Shown one piece after another: positions 42,926 through 54,200 of a stretch of 64,000 nt of DNA. The first letter of the stretch is position 1; each line of letters opens with the position of its first letter. Under the pieces are notes generated by a model, which did no database searches, was not told where the DNA came from, and saw nothing but the letters and a program-made list of their open reading frames with translations. The stretch covers positions 1 to 64,000 of the forward strand of contig NZ_SOCP01000027.1 of assembly GCF_004364325.1 (NCBI RefSeq). Direction: 5' to 3'. This DNA comes from Actinophytocola oryzae (GTDB lineage: Bacteria; Actinomycetota; Actinomycetes; Mycobacteriales; Pseudonocardiaceae). The position numbers and the translations under genes are program-made.

Positions 42926-43954
42926 ATGGCTGAACGGGTGCTGGTGACGGGCGCTTCCGGCTACATCGCGGGGCACGTGATCGCCGAGTTGCGGACGCAC
43001 GGGTACGAGGTGCGCGGCACCGCAAGGCGGCTGGTCGACGGGCTCGAAGACGTCGTAGCGGTGGACCTCCTCCGCGACGACGGGTGGGCCGAGGCGGTCG
43101 AGGGGTGCGACTACGTGCTGCACGTGGCCTCGCCGGTGCCGCGTGGCGTGCCCAGGTCCGACGACGAGGTCGTCCGGCCGGCCGTGGACGGCACGCTGCG
43201 GGTGTTGCGAGCGGCGGCCGACGCCGGGGTGAGACGGGTCGTGGTGACCTCGTCGGTCAACGCGGTGACGACCGGACTTCCGGACGACCGCGTGCACACC
43301 GAGGCGGACTGGTCCGATGTGGACCGTTGTCCGCCGTACCAGAAGAGCAAGACGCTCGCGGAGCGTGCCGCGTGGGAGTTCGCCGAGTCCACCGGGCTCG
43401 AGCTGGTCACCACCCAGCCCGGCACGGTGGTCGGGCCGCTGCTCGGCCCGGCGGCGGTGTCGTCCGCGGGCGTGGTGCTGTCGTTGCTGGCCAGGCAGTT
43501 CCCGGCGGTGCCGAACATCGGCTCCGCGATGGTCGACGTGCGGGACGTGGCGGTCGCACACCGGTTGGCGATGACGACACCGGCGGCGGCCGGGAACCGG
43601 TACATCCTCGCCGGTGAACACCTGTGGCTGCGCGACATGGCACGGTTGTTGGCCGAGGTGTACAACCCGCGCGGCTTCCGGGTACCCACCGGCGCGATGC
43701 CGACCTGGCTGCTCTGGTTGGTCGGCCGGTTCGACCAGACCGCCCGACAGGGCATGCAGTTCGTGGACCGGCGCGAGCTGGTGAGCGCGGACAAGGCGCG
43801 GCGCGAGCTGGGCTGGACCATGCGTCCCGTGCGCGAGAGCATCCTGGCCACGGCCGAGAGCCTGATCGAGCACGGGCTGGTCGGTGTTCCGGCGGTGCGG
43901 GGTGGGGAAGCAGTCGAGGGCGGCGAGCTGCTGGGGCCGGCCGGGGCGGTGTAG
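42926..43954 (+). CDS. NAD(P)-dependent reductase, dihydroflavonol-4-reductase-like
   Basis: A 342-residue extended SDR: VLVTGASGYIAGHVIAEL as cofactor loop, VLHVASPVP, VVVTSSVNAVT with catalytic Ser, PPYQKSKTLAE with the Tyr and Lys pair, and TTQPGTVVGPLLG typical of DFR-like reductases that reduce aldehydes or ketones of small metabolites. The end (MRPVRESILATAESLIEHGL) is the usual helix. ATG 42926 has GGGAG upstream. With the P450 and O-methyltransferase it makes a small tailoring set, probably for a metabolite whose scaffold genes are elsewhere or lost. Confidence 0.9.
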   Translation: MAERVLVTGASGYIAGHVIAELRTHGYEVRGTARRLVDGLEDVVAVDLLRDDGWAEAVEGCDYVLHVASPVPRGVPRSDDEVVRPAVDGTLRVLRAAADAGVRRVVVTSSVNAVTTGLPDDRVHTEADWSDVDRCPPYQKSKTLAERAAWEFAESTGLELVTTQPGTVVGPLLGPAAVSSAGVVLSLLARQFPAVPNIGSAMVDVRDVAVAHRLAMTTPAAAGNRYILAGEHLWLRDMARLLAEVYNPRGFRVPTGAMPTWLLWLVGRFDQTARQGMQFVDRRELVSADKARRELGWTMRPVRESILATAESLIEHGLVGVPAVRGGEAVEGGELLGPAGAV

Positions 43955-44168
43955 TCCGGGGTTCGGCCAGAGGTGTCGCGACAGGCCTTGACCCAGCCCA
44001 GGTTTCCCGCCCCCGATGCGCGACCCACTGACCTTCGGGCACCTTCGGTGGAAGAACGTCACCACTTCGGTCCGCCGTGGACTCCTCGCGCCATACGCTG
44101 CTGACCGCGGGACCGCGTGCGAGTCGGTTCGGGCGCCATCAGATCGTCGACGACCTGAGAGGTGTGTC

Positions 44169-45170
44169 ATGGAACAGCCCGTTGCCCAGGAGTCCGAACA
44201 GGACGCGCTGGGTGTTTTCGCGTTGAGCGAGGCCATGTTGCCGTCGCGCGCTCTGCACGTGGTGGCCGAACTCGGCGTCGCGGACCTGTTCGGCGGCGCG
44301 CCTCGGGCGGCGGCGGAACTCGCCGAGACGGCCGGCGCCGATCCGGTCGCCCTGCGGATCGTGCTGCGGCTGCTCGCCGGGCACGGCCTGTTCCACGAGC
44401 CTACGACGGGAGTCTTCGAGCTGACCGGTCGTGGTGAGCTGCTGCGGTCGGACCACCCCCGGTCGTTGCGTGCGTTCGTCCGGACCCAGGGCGCGGTGTT
44501 CGACGCGGTCGGTGCACTCGAACACAGCGTGCGCACGGGTGAGGTCGCGTTCGAGCACGTGCGCCGACGGTCCTACTTCGAGCACCTGCGGGAGAACCCC
44601 GACCAGGACGCGTTGTTCAACGCGGCGATGTCCGACCTGAGCCGGTTCGACCAGGACTCGATCGTGACCGGCTACGACTTCTCGCGGTACTCCCGGATCG
44701 TCGACGTCGCCGGTGGTGACGGCACGCTGCTGAAGGCGATCCTCGCAGGCCACCCCGGGCCGGTGGGGGTCCTGTTCGACCAGGAGCACGTCACCGCGAC
44801 CGTCGCGCCGACCGACCGGATGACGGTGGTGGCCGGCGACTTCTTCGGCGACATCGTGGCAGGCGGTGACCTGTACCTGATGAAGAACATCATCCACGAC
44901 TGGGCCGACGACGACGCGGTCGCGATTCTGCGCGCGTGCCGGAAAGTGGTCCCCGACCACGGACGCCTGGTGCTGTTCGAGCGCATGATGGCGGCCAACG
45001 AGGGGCCGACGCAGAACAACCGCCTCAGCCTGCTGATGTACGTCACCTTCGGGTCGCGTGAACGTACCCGCGTGGAGTTCGAGGAGCTGTTCGCGGCGAG
45101 CGGGTTCGCACTCGACCGCACTGTCGCGGTCGGGCCCGTGACACACGCCGTCGAGGCCGTGCCCGTGTAA
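44169..45170 (+). CDS. SAM-dependent O-methyltransferase (DnrK/hydroxyneurosporene type)
   Basis: A 333-residue methyltransferase of the plant-type/aklanonic class. The N-terminal dimerisation domain reads ALHVVAELGVADLFGGAPRA with a winged helix (ALRIVLRLLAGHGLF; FELTGRGELLRSDHPRSLRA). The SAM motif is IVDVAGGDGTLLKAIL, followed by GDFFGDIVAGGDLYLMKNII and HDWADDDAVAILRACRKV, with the His-Asp pair used in phenol methylation. GAGAGGTG precedes ATG 44169. It is separated by 214 bases from the reductase and by 118 from giant gene 2, so own promoters are possible. Confidence 0.92.
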   Translation: MEQPVAQESEQDALGVFALSEAMLPSRALHVVAELGVADLFGGAPRAAAELAETAGADPVALRIVLRLLAGHGLFHEPTTGVFELTGRGELLRSDHPRSLRAFVRTQGAVFDAVGALEHSVRTGEVAFEHVRRRSYFEHLRENPDQDALFNAAMSDLSRFDQDSIVTGYDFSRYSRIVDVAGGDGTLLKAILAGHPGPVGVLFDQEHVTATVAPTDRMTVVAGDFFGDIVAGGDLYLMKNIIHDWADDDAVAILRACRKVVPDHGRLVLFERMMAANEGPTQNNRLSLLMYVTFGSRERTRVEFEELFAASGFALDRTVAVGPVTHAVEAVPV

Positions 45171-45288
45171 GGGTGGTTTCCCTGGGGATCTGGTCCCGCG
45201 GTCGGCGGCTCCGCCGGAACGGACGCGTCGCTGGTTACCGTCGAGGCTCGCGGTCGGTCGGGTGCGGAGGAGTTGGGGAGCGCGGGTA

Positions 45289-48200
45289 GTGACGGACTTG
45301 CCTGACTCTTTGCAGACGCTCCTCAAGGTGACGGTGGGGATGCCGTGGCCGGAGGGCGACGAGGGGGACCTGGCGAACTCCTCCGACGCGTGGATGGCAT
45401 TCAGGGAGGCGTTGGAGCAGGCCAGACAGCGGTTCGAGGCCATAGCGGGACAGGTCGACTCGGTGATGGCGGGAGAGACGGCCGACCAGGTCGTCGAGCT
45501 CTACCGCGTGACGGTGCCGGACTCCCTCGCGCAGATGATCGACGCGGCCGACCGGTTCGGGTCGGCGATGTTGCAGGCGTCGGCCGACTTCCAGAAGACC
45601 AAGATCATGGTCGTCGCGATGCTGGTGATGCTGGCGTTGGCGATCGCGGAGTTGTTGGCGTCGCTGATCGGGGCTTTCCTGATCCCGACCGTGGTCGCCG
45701 TGGCACGGTTCGGGATCGCGGCGGTGTTGCGACAGCTGCTGACCAGGTTGGGGAGCTTCGGTTTCCGCGCGTTGGCGGTGAACCTCGCGACCCGTGAGGG
45801 ACTGGCCCAGCTCGGTCGGCTGGCCCTGCGCGGTGGCGGGCAACTCGCGGTCGACGTCGCCAAGTACGGCGCCGCGGGTGCGGCGTTCATGGGCGGGTTG
45901 GACCTCGCCATCGACGGTGTGCAGAACACGTTGCACACGGCGGGTGGGCAGCGGTTGCGGGAGGGCGTGGACTGGAACGCGTTCTTCATGTCGTCGGTGT
46001 TGGGTGCGTTGGGCGGTGGGCTGTTCGGGGTCGGCCGGTCCATCGGGCGGGTGGTGGACCTGGGGTCCAGGGAGTTCCGGGCGGCGGTGGGCGCGGACCT
46101 CGAGAAGCTCGCGGGGGCGGAGGTTCGAGCGAGGGTGGCGCGGGGTGGGCGGGGGTTCGCCGACCTGGCCTACTCGGGGATGCAGGTGGGGATCGGCGGC
46201 GCGGCGGCGAACGCGTTGATCAACGTCGCCCAGGATCCGTTGGCGGCGGCGTTGCAGAAGCTGTTCCCGCCCAAGGACGGCGCCTCCGCCGACAGCGGTG
46301 CGGCCCTGCCGGTGGCGGCGGCCTCGGACGGCGCGTTGAGCCTGTTGAGCAGGGCGCAGGGTACGGCCAATCGTGGGGCTACCGCTGATCTGTCCGTCGG
46401 TGACCTGTCCGTTGGTGACCTGAGCCTCGGTGACGTGGGTCTCGGTGACGTGAGCCTCGGTGACGTGGGTCTTGGTGACGTGAAGGTCGACGCGAAGTCG
46501 GGTGGGGAAGCGGCTGGTGGTGTCGATGTGAAGTCGGGCGGGGGTGTCGGCGGGGAGGCCGGCAAGGGTGTCGTCGCTGCCGAGGAGAAGCCGGTCGAGA
46601 CGTCGACCGATGGGTCGACCGGTTCTCCGGGGTCCGGCACCGTGGAGGCGCCTCCACGGTACAGCGTTGTCGTGGCAGAACAGTCGACCTCGGTGGGGGT
46701 CGGGTTCACGGCTGCGGCGCCACCGGTCTACTCCCCGACGGCGATGTCCACAGAGGACGGTGGAGTCGCCGTCACCGCGGTGGCGGCGGGCGCCGCGCCG
46801 CTCGCGGACTTTCTCGGCGAACAGCCGTCCGGGGGGTTCGTCGTTGGTACGGCCGGGTCCAGCGGCCAACCGGCCGGGATGACGCAGAGCCCGACCACGC
46901 AGGCCAACATCCCGGCCGTCCAGGGGCGACCGACAGTCGTTTCCGGCCCGCTGGCGCAGTCCGGGGTCGCCACACAGTCCGGAGTCGCCACACAGTCTGG
47001 ACCTGCCACGCAGTCAGGAGTCGCTGTGCGGTCCGGGCCGGCGACCGGGGCCGGGTCCGAGGCCAAGGGAGCGGCTGCTGACCGGACCGTGGTGGTGGCC
47101 GAGGCCGGTCCGGGTGAACGCCGTTCGGGTGATGGTGTCCAGGACAGCCACCCACCCGTCCCACGCGAGATGTCCACTCCTCCCGACGTCGACGCGTTCC
47201 ACGAGATGGCCGACGTGCAGGTGTCCCCGCTCCTGGACAGCGCCGGCAACCCGGTCGGGGCGGCGTTCCTCACCCCTCGGGAGGCGGACGTCGCGGCGAC
47301 GGTGTTCGCCGGGGAGCGGCCACACGCCTACACGTTCGCAGCGCACCACGACGCTCGTGGGTTCCGGATCCCGCTGCGCTCCGGTGGGGAGCGGTTCGTC
47401 GACGTGGGCGGGTTCATGCGGTTGGCGAGCACACTGGACACCGCGGGCTACGGCGACTGGCGTGCCGGCGGCCGGCTGATGGTCGTCGCCTGTGGGGTCG
47501 GTGTGCCCGAGCACGCGGCGTTGGACCGGCTCGCCAGGGAGTCCGGGTACCGAGGACGCGAGGTCGAGACCTTCGACGGCCGCACCGAGATCGCGCCGGG
47601 GGTCGGCGTACAGGCACTGCCTGACGGACAGCGGGCCACCCCCGGCGGAGTCGTGCTGGCGCCCCGGGAGATCGTGCGGATGACGCGGGACTCGCAGGGC
47701 CGGCCGACGTTCTTCACGTTCGACGGCACCGACGAGATGATGCGCCGCTTCGAGACGTTGGGGCTCACGGGTGAGGCGGGTACGCGGAAGATCGTGAAGT
47801 CGACCCGCGACCCGAGCGGCAGGCTCGACCACCGGCTGCTCGCCGCGCCGTGGGAGGCGTGGGCCGCGGACGGGCGGCTACCTCCGGTGTTCGTGTTCCT
47901 GGAGACGCGGCACGGACGGTTCGTCCGGACGGAGGCCGGACACGGCCGGGCGATGACCGTGCAGGAGGTCGCCACCGCGTTGGTGGGTCGCATGTGGCAG
48001 TCGGGTGACGGGTTGGCGGACCCGGTGCGGCGCCCGCTGGTCGTGTTCACCCTCTACACCCCGACCGATCCGAACGGGCAGGCCGGGGCGGAACAGGCGA
48101 CGGTCGAGCTGGTCCGGCTGATGGGTCGGCTGACGGGTGGTCCCTGGCCAGGGTTTCGCGAGATCAGCGAGAACGGGTCGCTGCAGTACCTCGACGAGGT

Positions 48201-51200
48201 CGACAGGAAACTCGACTACACGGCGATGGTCACGTCGGGCGACCCGTTCGTACGCCACGGTGCCCTGTCGATGCGTGACGTCGTGGCCACCATGTCAGGG
48301 CAGGCGGCCGCCTTTCCCGTCACGCCTGCGGCGAGCCAGGAGTGGGGCGGGTTCGTGGCCAACAACGTGCCCGGCCTGGCGGGCGCGGCGGGGCTGGCCG
48401 GGGTCGTCGACCCGATCGTGCTGGTGGTCGAGACGCACGGCGGCGGCAGGTTCGTGCGGATGGCGTTGCCGCCCGGCACCATGATCGCCGACCGGTTGGT
48501 GGAACTGGGCGGTGACCAGGTCGGCCGGATGTTCCTCGACACGCAGGGGACCATCGCCCTGCTGCGGGCCGGTCATCCACTCGTGGTCGTCGCGCTGGAG
48601 AAGGGCGGTCGTACCGAGGGCGACCGTGCCGTCAGGGGGATGGTCGGGTTCGACCTCGCGTCCGTGCTCCGGAAGGCCGGCCACTTCACCGACGTGTACG
48701 AACTGGCCGGTGCCGCACGCGTCGAGAACGGGCGCCTCGAGCTCGCGCCGAACGCACGGTTCGAGCTCGTCTCCGTGCCGCGTGGCGCGGACGTGCGGCT
48801 CGAGATCCTCCGTGGCGGCGCGGGAGAGCCGGTCGGGGCGTTCCTCCGGTATCCCGGCGACGACCAGATGTGGAACCGGGCGCGGGCCTGGGCACAGCGG
48901 CTCACCCCGGCGAGCATGGCCACCTACCACCACAACGGGGTCGCGCGGTCGAGTCCGTGGCACGTCCGGCCGTTCACCGTGTTCAGCGGCGGCACGGCGA
49001 TACGCCGGGACGGCCGGCCGGTGGCCGTGTCGAGCGCGGACATCGGCCGGGTCATCGCCGACGACCGCACCGCACAGACCGACCTGGACCCCTTCTCGAC
49101 GACGCAGCACGACGTCGCGTGGGGACGGGAGCCGTCGGTCCTGTGGCTTTCCGTCGACGACGCCGCGCAGCCGGCCGCGACCGGGCACGGGCTCGTGCCG
49201 GACCCCGCGTCCTTCTCGCGTGAGATGCTGCGGGGCGGCTACTGGCGCAGCACGCTGACCGTGCCGTCCGGGGTGACCTGGGAGCTGACCGCGGCGGGCG
49301 CCATCGTCACGACCGGCCCCGGCACGAACGGGCTCGACCGGACCGGGCCACCGCGTCCCGGCCCCGACGACGTGGTCACCTACGCGCTGGCCAACCAGCG
49401 ACTCGGCACGTTCGGCCAGTTCAACCCCACCGACCACGTGCACGAGCTGGCCATCTCGGGCTTCGCGGCCACCGCGTCGGCGTTGACCCGACGCCTGTAC
49501 ATGGCCGGGGTCGAGCAGAACAGGCAGGTGAGTTTCGCGGACTACCTGAGCCTGGCCGACTGGTCGCCGAGCGCGTGGACCCACGTGCAGCACGGCCACC
49601 CCGACGGCACCGGTTTCGTCTACCGCCTGCGGTCCCGTCGACTGGACCGGCCGGGCGACGAGATCCTGCTGTCCGGGGACGACGCCTCCCGGCTCCAGTT
49701 CGCCTCCGCCCTCCTGCGGGACGCGCACCCGGTGCCGACCAACCCGCTCGAGATGGTGCTGGTGGTGTGCAAGACCGAGCTGACCCCGCCGGGCGGTGGT
49801 CCGTCCCACGCGCAACGGTTCCGGGCGGCAACGGCGACGCGAGGACCGGCACGGGTCTGGGCGACCGGGGTCACCGCCCTCACCTCCTCGAACGAAGGGC
49901 TGCCCGGCACCGAGCTAGGGGGCGTGTTCGACGACGGTGGCGGCGGTGGCGGGCAGCGGCCACGCATGTTGACCGACTTCGCGGCCGAGCACATCGCCCC
50001 GGCCGCGTTGTCCGTCCCCCGGGCCGGCTCACCCGCCGACGCGGCCCGGTTCGAGGCGGGCGTGCGCGACACGGCCCGGCTGGCGACCCGCGCCCAGGCG
50101 TGGCGGCTGCGCCTCAACCAGACGACCCGGGCACAGAGCCCGGTCGGGTCGCTGACGGTCCGGATCGAGGGGAGCGGCTTCGGGTGGCTTCACGGTGCCC
50201 AGATCGCGGCTCGGATCTTCGCCGACGAGGTGGCCGTCGAGTCGGCCGCCCTCGCCGGCTGGGGGCTGCCCATCTCGCCTGCCGACCTCCCGGTGCGCAC
50301 GGCCACGCAGTACGAGGGGTATCCGAGCAGGCCGGACGGCCGCGGCGAGGTGGGCCTCACCGTCGACATACCACCCGGCGACGTCGGCCTGGCCGTGCTG
50401 ACGAACACCGCCGGCCGCGACATCCGTGCCGTCGAGGCCGCGTTCGCGGGCCTGCTGCCCGCACTGACCTCTGCCGACGTCCACGTGTCCGCGCTGGTGA
50501 ACGCCGCGGGCACCCTCGTCGGCGCGGCGTTCCTGTCGCCGGCGGAGGCCGAGCTGGCGAAGGACGTGTACACCGGCGCACCCGGTCCGTACACCTTCGT
50601 CGTGCACCACGACGAGCGCGGGTTCCGGATCCCGTTGCGTTCGGGTGGGAACCGGTTCGTGGACGCGGCCGGGTTCATGCGGTTGGCGGGCACGCTGGAC
50701 GCGGCGAGCTACGGCGACTGGCGCGCCAGCGGCCGGCTGATGTTCGCGGCCTGCTGGGTGGACGCCCCCGAAGGGGCGGAGCTGGACCGGCTCGCCCGCG
50801 ACTCCGGCTACCGGGGCGGTGGTGTCGGTACGGTCGACCAGCGGATCGAGATCGTACGCGGGGTCGGTGCGCGGCCACTGGCCGACGGGGAACTGCCGAC
50901 GCCGGGCGGACTCGTGCTGGCGCCGCCCGGTCACCAGGGGCCGGTGCTGTCGCAACGGGACTCGCAGGGCCGGGCGACCTTCTTCACGTTCGACTACGGC
51001 GACCGTTTCACGCAGTGGTTCCGGGAGTTGCCGAACGCGGGCGACGCGGCGACGAAGATCATCCTGCGAACGGCACCCGACGGCACCGGCGTGGTCCACA
51101 GTGGACTCGATCACACCCCGTGGGCCTCGTGGACCGAGAACGGCCGGGTGCCGCCGGTGGTCGTGTTCCTGGGGATGAGTCGCGGGCGGTTCTTCCGGCT

Positions 51201-54200
51201 GGAGGGCGGTGCCGGCCGGCCGATGCCACCGCGGGAGGTCGCCTCGTCGATCGTGGCCTCGATGGGGCTGCCGGGTGACGGGGTCGCTGCCCGGGTACGG
51301 CGTCCGCTGGTCGTGTTCACCTCCTATGGCGTGTCGGACCCGGACGGTCCCGCCGTCGCGGCGCGGGCGACGGTCGAGGTGGTCGAGGAGATGGGTCGGC
51401 TGACCGGTGGTCCGTGGCCCGGGTTCCACCACGTCAGCGCGAATCCGCCGATGGCCGACCTGGACAGGCTCGATGTCACCCTGCCGAAGGTCGTGCTGGC
51501 GACAGCGGGTGAGCCGTTCGTCCCCCACGGTGCGTTGTCGATGGACGACGTGGTGGTCACCGCGGCGGGACACGTGGCGGCCTTCCCCGCAGGGCCCGCG
51601 ACCGGACGGGAGATGGCCGCGTTCGTGGCCGCCGGCGCCCCCGGTCTGGGGAACGTGGCGGGGCTCGCCGGTGTCGTCGACCCGGTGGTGGTCGTCGTGG
51701 AGACGCACGGCGACGGCAGGTACCTCCGAATGGCGCTGCGTCCCGGCACCATGCTCAGGGACCGGCTGGTCGAGCTGGACGGCGACCAGCTCGGCCGGAT
51801 GGTCCTCGGTGAACCCGCTGTCGTGTCGCTGCTGGAGAGCGGTCGTGCCCTCGCGGTCCTCACGCTCGGTGTGAGCGGTCCCGCTCCGCGCGGCCGCGCC
51901 GGCATGGTCGGCTTCGACCTGGCGACGGTGCTGCGGCAGGCCGGTCACTTCAACGACGTGTACGTGCTCGACGGCGCACGCATCGAGAACGGTTGGCTGG
52001 CGCCGTCCCAGGACGCACGGGTCGAGCTGGTGTCGGTGCTGCGTGCGGGAGATGTGCGACTGGAGGCGTTGCGGACCGCCGACGGGCACCCGGCCGGCGT
52101 GTTCCTGCGCTACCCCGGTGACGAACACATGCTGGCCCGGGTGCTGGACTGGGCGCGGCACGTCACCGACGCCAGCATGGACGGCCACGACCACAACGGG
52201 CTGGCGGAGCGCGGACAGTGGGACCTGCCACCGTTCGTCGTGGTCAGCAGTGACACGGTCATCCGGCGGGACGGCCGGGCTGTCCCCGCGTCGGGTGCGG
52301 ACATCGGCCGGGTCGTCGCCGACGACGACACCACACACCTCGGACTGGACCCGGTCTCGGCGCCGATCTTCGACCCCGGCCGGGGCGATGAGCCGTCGGT
52401 CCTCTGGCTCACCACCCACAACGCCGAACCGCCGGCCGGCGTGGCGACCCTGCCCAGCTCGGCGGACTTCACGGCCGAGATGCTGCGGGGTGGCTACTGG
52501 CGAAGCACCCTCACCGTGGCGGCGACGGCGCGGTGGCGGCTGACCGCGTCCGGCGGTATCGCGACGACCGGCCCGGCCGGCACGGGCGGGCTCGACCGGA
52601 CGGGGCCGCCGCGGCCGGGACCGGACGACGTGGTCACCTACGCCCTGGCGAACGAACGACTCGGCACGTTCGGCCAGTTCCACGCCCCGAACGACCTCGC
52701 CCACATCCTGCACGTCTCGGGCTACGCGGCGCGGATCACCGAGTTCGCGCGCCGCTACTACCTGCGGGGGTGGGACGGGGACCCCGCGACGAAGGGGGAG
52801 GTCGCGACTCTGGCGAACTGGTCTCCGCAGGTGTGGACGCACATGCAGCACGGCGACCCCCAGGCCGAGGGCTTCGTCTACCGCCTGCGGTCGGGTCAGG
52901 CCGGCAGGCCGACGGACCGGGTCGTCCTGACCGGCCAGGACGCGAGGAGGCTCCAGGACGGCTCGGCCCTGTTCCGTGGCGCGCACCCGGAACCGGCGAA
53001 CCCACCCGAGATCCTGCTGGTGGTGTGCAGGGCCGACGACGTGCCGTTCGACGGCGGCGACACCCACGCAGACCGGTACCGGACGGGATCCGCGGCGCCC
53101 GTGTGGGCGACCGGGACCGACGCCGTGACCACCACGTTCGGCGAGGTCGGCACCGACCCGGGTGGCGTGTTCGACGACGGCACCGGGCCGGCGCGGCGGC
53201 CGCTGGCCGACTTCGCGGCCGAGCGGATCGACACGGTCACCCTGCCACTGCCGCGGACCCGGTCGGCCGCCGCGGCGAACCAGTTCGAGTCGGGGGTGCG
53301 GGAGGTCGCCCGGCGGGCGACGCGTGCCCAGGCCTGGCGGCTACGGCTCAACCGGACGAACGCGGTCGGGCTGCTCTCCGTCCAGATCCAGGGCACCGGC
53401 CTGGGTTGGCTCGACGGCGCCCAGCGTGCGACCGAGATCTTCACCGACGAGGTGGCCATCGAGTCGGCCGCGCTCACCGGCCTTGGCCTGCCCATCACCG
53501 CGGCGGACGTGCCGGTCCACACCGACCCGGGGTTCTCCGGCTACCCGAGCAGGCCCGGGGGCGCGCGGGAGATCGGCATCGCCGTCGACCTACCGCCGGG
53601 TGACGTCGGCATGACGGCGCTGCGCAGTGGCGACAGAACCGCGATGGAGACCGCGTTCGGCGGTCTGGTGCCGGACGTCACGCCGGCCGACGCGCATGTC
53701 TCACCGTTGCTGGACGGTGCGGGCAACCGGGTCGGCGCGGCGTTCCTGTCGCCTGCCGAGGCGGCGGTGGCGACGGCCGCGTTCGCCTCGGCAGGCCAGC
53801 CGGGTCCGTTCACCTTCGTGGTGCACCACGACGAGCGCGGGTTCCGGATCCCGTTGCGCTCGGGCGGGAACCGGTTCGTGGACGCGGCCGGGTTCATGCG
53901 GTTGGCGGGCACGCTGGACGCGGCGAGCTACGGGGACTGGCGCGCCAGCGGCCGGTTGATGTTCGCGGCGTGTTGGGTCGGTGCCCCCGAGCAGGCGGCG
54001 CTGAACCGGCTCGCGCGGGAGTCGGGCTACCAGGGGAGTGACGTGGTGGCGCTCGACCAGCGCGTCGAGATCGTCGCGGGGCCGGTGGTGCGTGCACTGC
54101 GTCCCGACCAGTTCCCCACGCCGGGGGGAGTCGTGCTGTCGCCGCCCGGTCACCAGGGGCCGGTGATGTCGCAACGGGACTCGCAGGGCCGGGCGACCTT

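Noticed and set aside
45200..45222. Short GC-rich stem (CGGCGG/CCGCCG) before giant gene 2
   Set aside because: Six base pairs with a 2-base loop is common by chance in this sequence and is not conserved before giant 1.
45906..46260. Very long open frames opposite the giant genes (for example minus strand 45235-46869 and 50029-53067)
   Set aside because: They mirror the codon bias of the sense strand, have low-complexity His/Arg/Pro composition, and contain no domain motifs.
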